This document shows positions 58,738-64,000 of a stretch of DNA of 64,000 nucleotides, piece by piece (the stretch's first letter is position 1; each line of letters begins with the position of its first letter). A model generated the notes under the pieces. The model saw only the letters and a list, made by a program, of their open reading frames with translations. It had not been told where the DNA came from and searched no databases. Both the position numbers and the translations under genes were made by a program. Source of the DNA: Thalassia testudinum (lineage: Eukaryota; Streptophyta; Magnoliopsida; Alismatales; Hydrocharitaceae); the NCBI GenBank assembly GCA_037157565.1, contig JAZHRO010000013.1, positions 113,164,001-113,228,000 of the forward strand. The letters run 5' to 3'.

Positions 58738-60385
58738 AGCTCATTGCGCCCAGCCGATGGCGTAAAACTCAGTGCTTAATGGGAGGCAACCCATCATTTT
58801 TGAAAAACCCAAACCCTTTCTTGACATTCCTATGCTGAATTCATATTGCACTTTAGGGTTCATCCACTAGAACTGTCGACCCCACCTCAGGTACCCATAA
58901 TCGAGCTTGAAATCATCCGCAACAGTTACCTCGACTCGTTCGCCCACCCAGAACCTATTCTAATGAATGATCTAAGCTGAACTCGAGCCCACTTAATTTA
59001 CATTGGTGACATTGCAAATCGTTGGCATGGGGGGGTATGAAAGTGCAAAACGTCATGAAAATCATCTTACAAGAAAAGGTTTCATCAAAAAAATCACATA
59101 CCACAAAAATACCAAAAAAAAAGAAAAAATTCTTGAAAAAGGATAAAAAAATTGAGAGGAGAGAAAATTTTGAGGGCATATCTAATCTTGAAGAGAAAAA
59201 GGGGGAAAAGTAAAAAATGCCAAAAAGGAGAACAAGTTGAAAAGAACAAGAAAAGAGATAGTCATTAGTAATAAATTAAGGAATCAACTGAGTTCTAGAC
59301 CATATCAAAAAAAAGAAAATGAAAGAAGCAAAAAATGCTAATGAAACACAGAAGAGATTAGTAGGAACGCTGATCTTAGGCCTCTTGGGCTATACTCCTT
59401 GGCTTAAAAATTTAAGTATCCGTTAAGATCTGGATAATCCTCAAGAGGTTGGGAAAAATGTAAAGCTTAAGTATTAGGTCTAAGGCTTAGGGAGTATTCG
59501 GCCCCGTTAACTGGCCTCTAGTTTGCAAGTAAAGGTAACCTAAGCACCCCAACCCACACACAGTCTGGTTCATGCGCATAAGTATCAAAATCACGCAAAT
59601 GCATTTAAATTATTCTGAAAAAGTCAGCTAGATTAGGAGCGACTGATCAACACAAGTTGATATGGATGAGTTCCTGACGCGGAGAGGCGGGAAATTCCCC
59701 TCGAAGATGCGCAATAACATATTGTCTCCTCAGTACCTGTCTCCTAGGATATCTACATATCCTACCAGAGGCATGTAACCACCTTATGCTGGTTCAGATG
59801 CCATGGGTAGCATTATCACGAAATGTCGATTGCCAGGGTCTGGATTTAGCTACAGAATGCCATGGCCGGGAATATCTCGAAAGCCAGGGTTCTGGGGGTT
59901 GCCATGGGCGATGCTATCTTAAGGCATCGATGGCCAGGGACCCTTCGAGGATTGATAATGGGGCCTAGGAATCCGATACAGACCTTGTTGTGAAGCCAAT
60001 CCGAAGCTAGAAATAAAAGGAAAAGAGAGAGAAAACTCTCCAAAGAATGAAAATTCCTCTATCTCTCTTACAAAAATGCACTGCAAACTGAATCAAGGCT
60101 AAAATATGTTACAAGCACGGGTGCTTTAACCGTAGAGTTCAATGAACCTTAGGATAGTTCCTGTGGGCCTTAAAAACCTTCGTGGTAGACTGAGGCTAGA
60201 GCTGGGCAGCTCCAGATCTTGGTTGGTACTTGATTACCTCTAGAGCTACTATTGGCATTCTAACCTAATCTACAGAAGAAAGCACACAGCACAATTTTGT
60301 GCATCAAAAAGATTACATGGTCTAGAATCAAAGTTAAAACCTTAAAATTTTGCTAAGGGACTAGCAAAAGCTAGTCATGGGGGTA
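58738..60385 (+). mobile_element. Post-pol 3' region of right Athila-like element
   Basis: Non-coding partner of 45,393-47,040: hairpin at 58,779-58,794, first purine tract near 59,025, A-rich stretch 59,090-59,350, triplicated units 59,798-59,941, hairpin-like GAGAG/CTCTC near 60,025, PPT CATGGGGGTA at 60,376-60,385. Confidence 0.82.
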
Positions 60386-60766
60386 TGATAGAAACACCAT
60401 CATGAGCCCTGACTAGCTCATTTTGACCCAATGAAGAGAATACATGCTCCTACATAATGGTAGAACTCAAATAGGTTATGTTAATATGGTGAAATTATCG
60501 TTGAAGTTAGTATAGTGGGTTAACCTAAATCGAGTCTAACCATCTTTCACAAAAAATTTTAACCTGGTCTACTTAATTTTATCTTGGTCACTTTTAGTCC
60601 CAGGGTCGATCTCATGTAAGCACCCGTGCTTGCACAGACGCCCCCATGACACGCCAACCACCCCAGCACATTCACCGTGCCTCGACGACGCTTCATGAGC
60701 AATTTCATGTGGCCACGAGGCCGTCTTTCTGATTTCAGGGAGCAAGCATCATCTGCCATTGGTGAC
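60386..60766 (+). repeat. Truncated 3' LTR of right Athila-like element
   Basis: First 72 bp equal the LTR start at 47,041; then the first ~155 bp of LTR H at the same insertion site (60,458-60,612); then a jump to LTR sequence equivalent to about 50,886-51,029. The deletion removes most of H and part of the LTR. Ends at an inverted LTR beginning 60,767. Confidence 0.75.
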
Positions 60767-62717
60767 TGTTTGCAATGCTTAGTCGTGTTTTTTAAGTCAG
60801 TTGCGTTGTAGTATAGGTGACCAAGCGTTGACAACAAATAAGATTTTATTACTCGAAAACCTAAGTATCTGAGGTCGAACACAGGGAGCAAATGGAATTT
60901 ATTCACTAATCTCAATGATTGAATTGAACACTTAGAATTACTCAAAACTTAATTCAAAATATAAATGCAAGAGTTTGAGTCAATTGTAGCAAAAATAAAG
61001 AAATTGGACGTCTAATTCTATGATTAGACATCTTAAATGATGGCCTCTCTTATTTTCTTCTCCTTGCAGCTTTCTCTTCTTCCTTCTCTTTCTGTCTCTG
61101 CTTCAGTTCTGCCTTCTTAGCTTTTGCTTCCTTCCTTCTCTTCTTCACAGTGCCTCTACCTTGCTCTTCTTTTTCCTCGTCAGCCTTGCCTCTCTTCTTC
61201 CTTGCACAGTGCCTTTCTCCTTCTTCCTCTGCGGGTCTTCTTCTTCTTTCTTGCCTCTTCCTTCTTCCTTCCTTAGCTCTGCTTCCCTTGGCTTCAGCCT
61301 TTCTTCTTCTTCCTTGGCTTCTCCCTTAGCTCTCACTGACTTCCTCTTATTTGCGGTTAAGTGTCAACTTCACCTTTCCTTAGCTTCAGCTGCGCCCTCC
61401 TCTTCCTTCTTCTTCCCTGCACACATTGAAGAGCAACACCTACCCCTACCCAACCCCTGAATCTCTCTCTCTCTATCTCTCTTCGGCATGCTCTCCCAGA
61501 GTTGGGTAATAGGGTCGGTCGCGTGCCCAGGTCCAGGCGCACCAGCGTGGGTGTGGTGCGCGAGGAGTGCACGGATAGGTTAGTTGGGTCGGGTGCCAGG
61601 TCCACGGGGGAGTATCACGGATGAGGCGTGGTAAGGGCATTGGACCTCACCCCAGTGTGCCTCGAGGCAGACAGTGTAAAATGCAAATACAGTTTATGTT
61701 ACCGACCGTGCTCATGCATTCACGAGGTGGGACTAAATGTCCCACCCGCTTCTGCGCTCACGCCCGTAGGAGCTTCTTCTTCAATTGCTGCTACTAGGTT
61801 GCTGGCCAAACCAATTGCCCTACTATCTAAGCTCGCGCACGCATCTGCTTCCTCTAGACCCTGACACCTGGAGTGTGCAGCCTAGGATGAAGCTTGCGAC
61901 CTCCTTGCTATCTGCGTCAATGGTGGCAGGTGGTGAGATCTGTCACACACAATCATGGCCTTGCGGCCCCATTAAAATACATGGGAAGCTTTGCCATGTC
62001 AAGGCGAAGGTGGGACGGTAGGTGGCAGTCCGCAGGGCAGCCTAGGCGTGCGTGCCTAGGTCACCCTGTGGCTGTGCTTATGGGTTAGGTCAGGGGGTGT
62101 TTAGGGAGGTGTAGGCGGTCGATGGATGGGTGGAAGATGTTCAGTGGTCGATGGCGGAGGTGTTGAGGTTGGTGGCGAGACGTGTGGAGGTGTGGAATGA
62201 TGGGTGCATCTCACCAGAGGTTGGCCGGAGATGGGGAAGATGGTGGTGGACAGTGGCTGCGAGGGGTAATTTGTGAAATAGATTGACGGGAATTGAAGAG
62301 GGGATAGAGGGGAGTAAGTCTAACCTAATTAAGTGGATGAGGGGGAAGAGGTGGCTACTGGCAGTACCTGCTATCATCGGAGAAGACGATGTCCAGTGGA
62401 GGGAGACAGCGGCGACGACGGGGCTAGAGATGCTCACGTGGGTGTTGCGCGACGCAGAGGAAGATGGTGAGGGTGGCTCTTCCACTGGTATTGTGGCAGA
62501 GCGACAAGAAAGAGGAGGGAGGCTCATCGAAGCTCACTGGACCACTTGACTGGAGTAGAAGAGATGAAATTGGGGTGGAATTCTGGCCAAGTTGAGCTGA
62601 GAAGGTGCGGCTGGGGTTTAGGATCATTTTATAGGCACTGGCAGGGGCTCTTATGCTTGGAAGACAAGCGTCCAAATGTAAGAGTCCTCGCCAGAGTAGG
62701 AATTCTGTGGGATACTG
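60767..62717 (-). repeat. LTR A-type, reverse orientation, truncated
   Basis: Reverse-oriented relative of the LTRs of Ana and of the Athila-like array: U5 end TGTTTGCAATGC at 60,767, the word GAGGTCGAACACAGGGAGC near 60,871, CTT-rich tract 61,040-61,340, TATA box (minus CCTATAAAA, about 62,627-62,635). U3 is cut by LTR B2. Frames along 61.1-62.7 kb are shadows of the CTT tract and GC-rich R region. Confidence 0.72.
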
Positions 62718-64000
62718 TTGAGCTCTTGAATTGCTACGCTAACGTGTTTGGTTTTGGAAAACCTGTCGTTGTAGCTTGAAAGTGAAGAATTCATGTTCAA
62801 CAAATAAAATTTATACCTAAAAGAATTCCGGGTCGAACACAGGGAGGCTACGTTGATCTATATTCTCAATTATATTTTTTTTAGAATTTTTGAAAAGCGA
62901 GGAGATATAATTACAATGGAGCTATCAAACTAAAAGAAAGAGAGAGAGAGAGAGAAAGAACATGCATTCAATATTTCAAATTGTTTATACAATCAAATTA
63001 AATAAAAGTTATACTAGAAAGCGGGAAATCAGCTACACTATAAAGCAGGAAAATTCTACATTAGAAAAACTGTAAAGAAGAATGGGAGAGAGAAGTTATC
63101 CTCCTCGACGATTGCTTGGAGGATGAGCCAGACGAGACGATGCCTGGACGAAGGAGAATGGAGTAGGACGAAGGAGGACGAAGTAGAAGAATGGGAATGG
63201 AGCAGTACACCGTCGTCGTCGCGGGATCCACTTCCGAAGGGGGACGAAAATTTAGACTTTATCTCGCGAGGAGCATCCTGGGTGTGGGACAAGCTTCTCT
63301 TGGGCTTTGGAGAGGTAGAGAAGAGAAGGAAGGGATCAGAATTTTGTGTGGAGGGGTCTCCTTTTATAGTTGCAAGGAGTGGGGGCAAATTGGTCAATAC
63401 ATCTTTAAAATAATAAATGAGGGATCTTTAGTGACGGATAAAACCGTCACTAAATCCCCAACGTGGGCATAGTACCCATGCCCATGCGCGCCTCCTCAGC
63501 TGCCCACGCTCAACGCATCCGCCCACGTTCATCAAATCTCAGCCGTCCGATCGCGAGATCGAACGGCTTAGGATGCTCCTTCGCCGGCTGCTGTGCACCT
63601 GCCTCAACGCGTACGATGGCGTGTCCTCGCCGCGCGTGCAATAGCTCGTGAACGTTATTGGTGGATCTGAGTCGCCCGATGAAGATCCAACGCTCGCCCG
63701 CGCCTTTCTCCCCTTTGCTGCGGCTCGAACCCACGGCTGCAGCTCGCGATAGCGCCCTCGACCGCTGCGCTACGAGGGGCGGATGGTCGAGCGGATGCTT
63801 TTAGGCATGGCTGTCCACAGCCGTTGGATCGAGATCCAACGGCGGAGAGGGAGCGGGTGCAGAAGCTTCACTGGATGCATGCGGTCGTTTGGGCGTCCGA
63901 GATGGTGCCACATGGCGCCATCTTGGCCGTCCATCTTCTGGATGTTGTAGATGGTGCCACGGATGTCGGATTGACTCGATTTTTACGTTGTTGGGCTGCG
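62718..64000 (-). repeat. LTR B2, reverse orientation, runs off the window
   Basis: Second family B LTR. Start TGTTGAGCTCTTG (U5 end), the word CCGGGTCGAACACAGGGAGG near 62,828, GA repeat near 62,940, minus-strand TATA ACTATAAAAG at 63,361-63,370, and a perfect 11-bp inverted repeat TTTAGTGACGG...CCGTCACTAAA at 63,424-63,454. A tRNA-like sequence lies on the minus strand at about 63,720-63,775. The U3 terminus is outside the window. Confidence 0.72.
63424..63454. repeat. Inverted repeat in LTR B2
   Basis: Arms TTTAGTGACGG and CCGTCACTAAA around a short spacer, just upstream of the TATA box in LTR sense. A mutated form is kept at 18,059-18,087 in LTR B1. Confidence 0.7.

Overview
This is a repeat-only stretch of a large plant nuclear genome. 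I find no host protein gene, rRNA or functional tRNA gene. The evidence is dense nesting of plant LTR retrotransposons (Athila-like and Del/Tekay-like Ty3/gypsy, Ty1/copia-like LTRs), a plant L1-type LINE, tRNA-Asp and tRNA-iMet primer binding sites, and stop codons that often look like C-to-T or G-to-A decay. Monocot, magnoliid or eudicot cannot be decided from this window.

Layout. 1-7,727 holds a minus-strand LTR element (called Ana here) with a 2.72 kb LTR. Its left LTR, cut by the window edge, differs from the right one at 1 of 530 positions, so it is young. It carries no gag, protease, RT, RNase H or integrase. Instead it has one intact ORF (620 aa from the first ATG, open for 683 codons) of unrecognised function. 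Its LTR termini, PBS, 5' leader and whole 3' internal region are homologous to the decayed Athila-like coding elements at 42.6-60.6 kb, so it looks like a recently mobilised non-autonomous partner of that family. 7.7-10.7 kb holds an unclassified stretch and a related minus-strand LTR fragment. 10.7-17.5 kb is a dead LINE split by a 2.27 kb solo LTR (family C), with a perfect 136-bp duplication of LINE sequence flanking the insert. 17.5-21.4 kb is a minus-strand LTR (family B) interrupted by a second family C solo LTR with 5-bp target duplication GCTTC. 22.7-30.4 kb has two direct copies of a 1.7 kb LTR (F) surrounding a copia-like LTR (L) and an LTR (E) that has a polypurine tract on its left and a PBS on its right. 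31.7-32.8 kb is a 3' remnant of another Athila-like element.

32.8-42.6 kb is a Del/Tekay-like element (LTR G, gag, protease, RT, start of RNase H), interrupted by solo LTR I (target duplication GGCAC), solo LTR J (GTGGT) and finally by an Athila-like tandem array from 42,611. The array reads LTR(partial)-pol(partial)-LTR-internal-LTR(partial). The middle LTR (47,041-52,085) serves both units and carries solo LTR H (CATAA). The window closes with an inverted family A LTR (60.8-62.7 kb) and a second family B LTR.

Main points of interest: the orphan ORF of Ana and the RNA-like signals it shares with its coding relatives (leader block, a hairpin with a paired C-G/T-A change, triplicated 50-nt units); perfect palindromes at the outer ends of several LTR families; arrays of short palindromic words (AGCT, GACGTC, CTGCAG, GGCGCC) inside LTRs, with the GACGTC word shared by LTRs that look like different superfamilies; the 136-bp duplication; and the tandem elements sharing one LTR. 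Identities were judged by eye.
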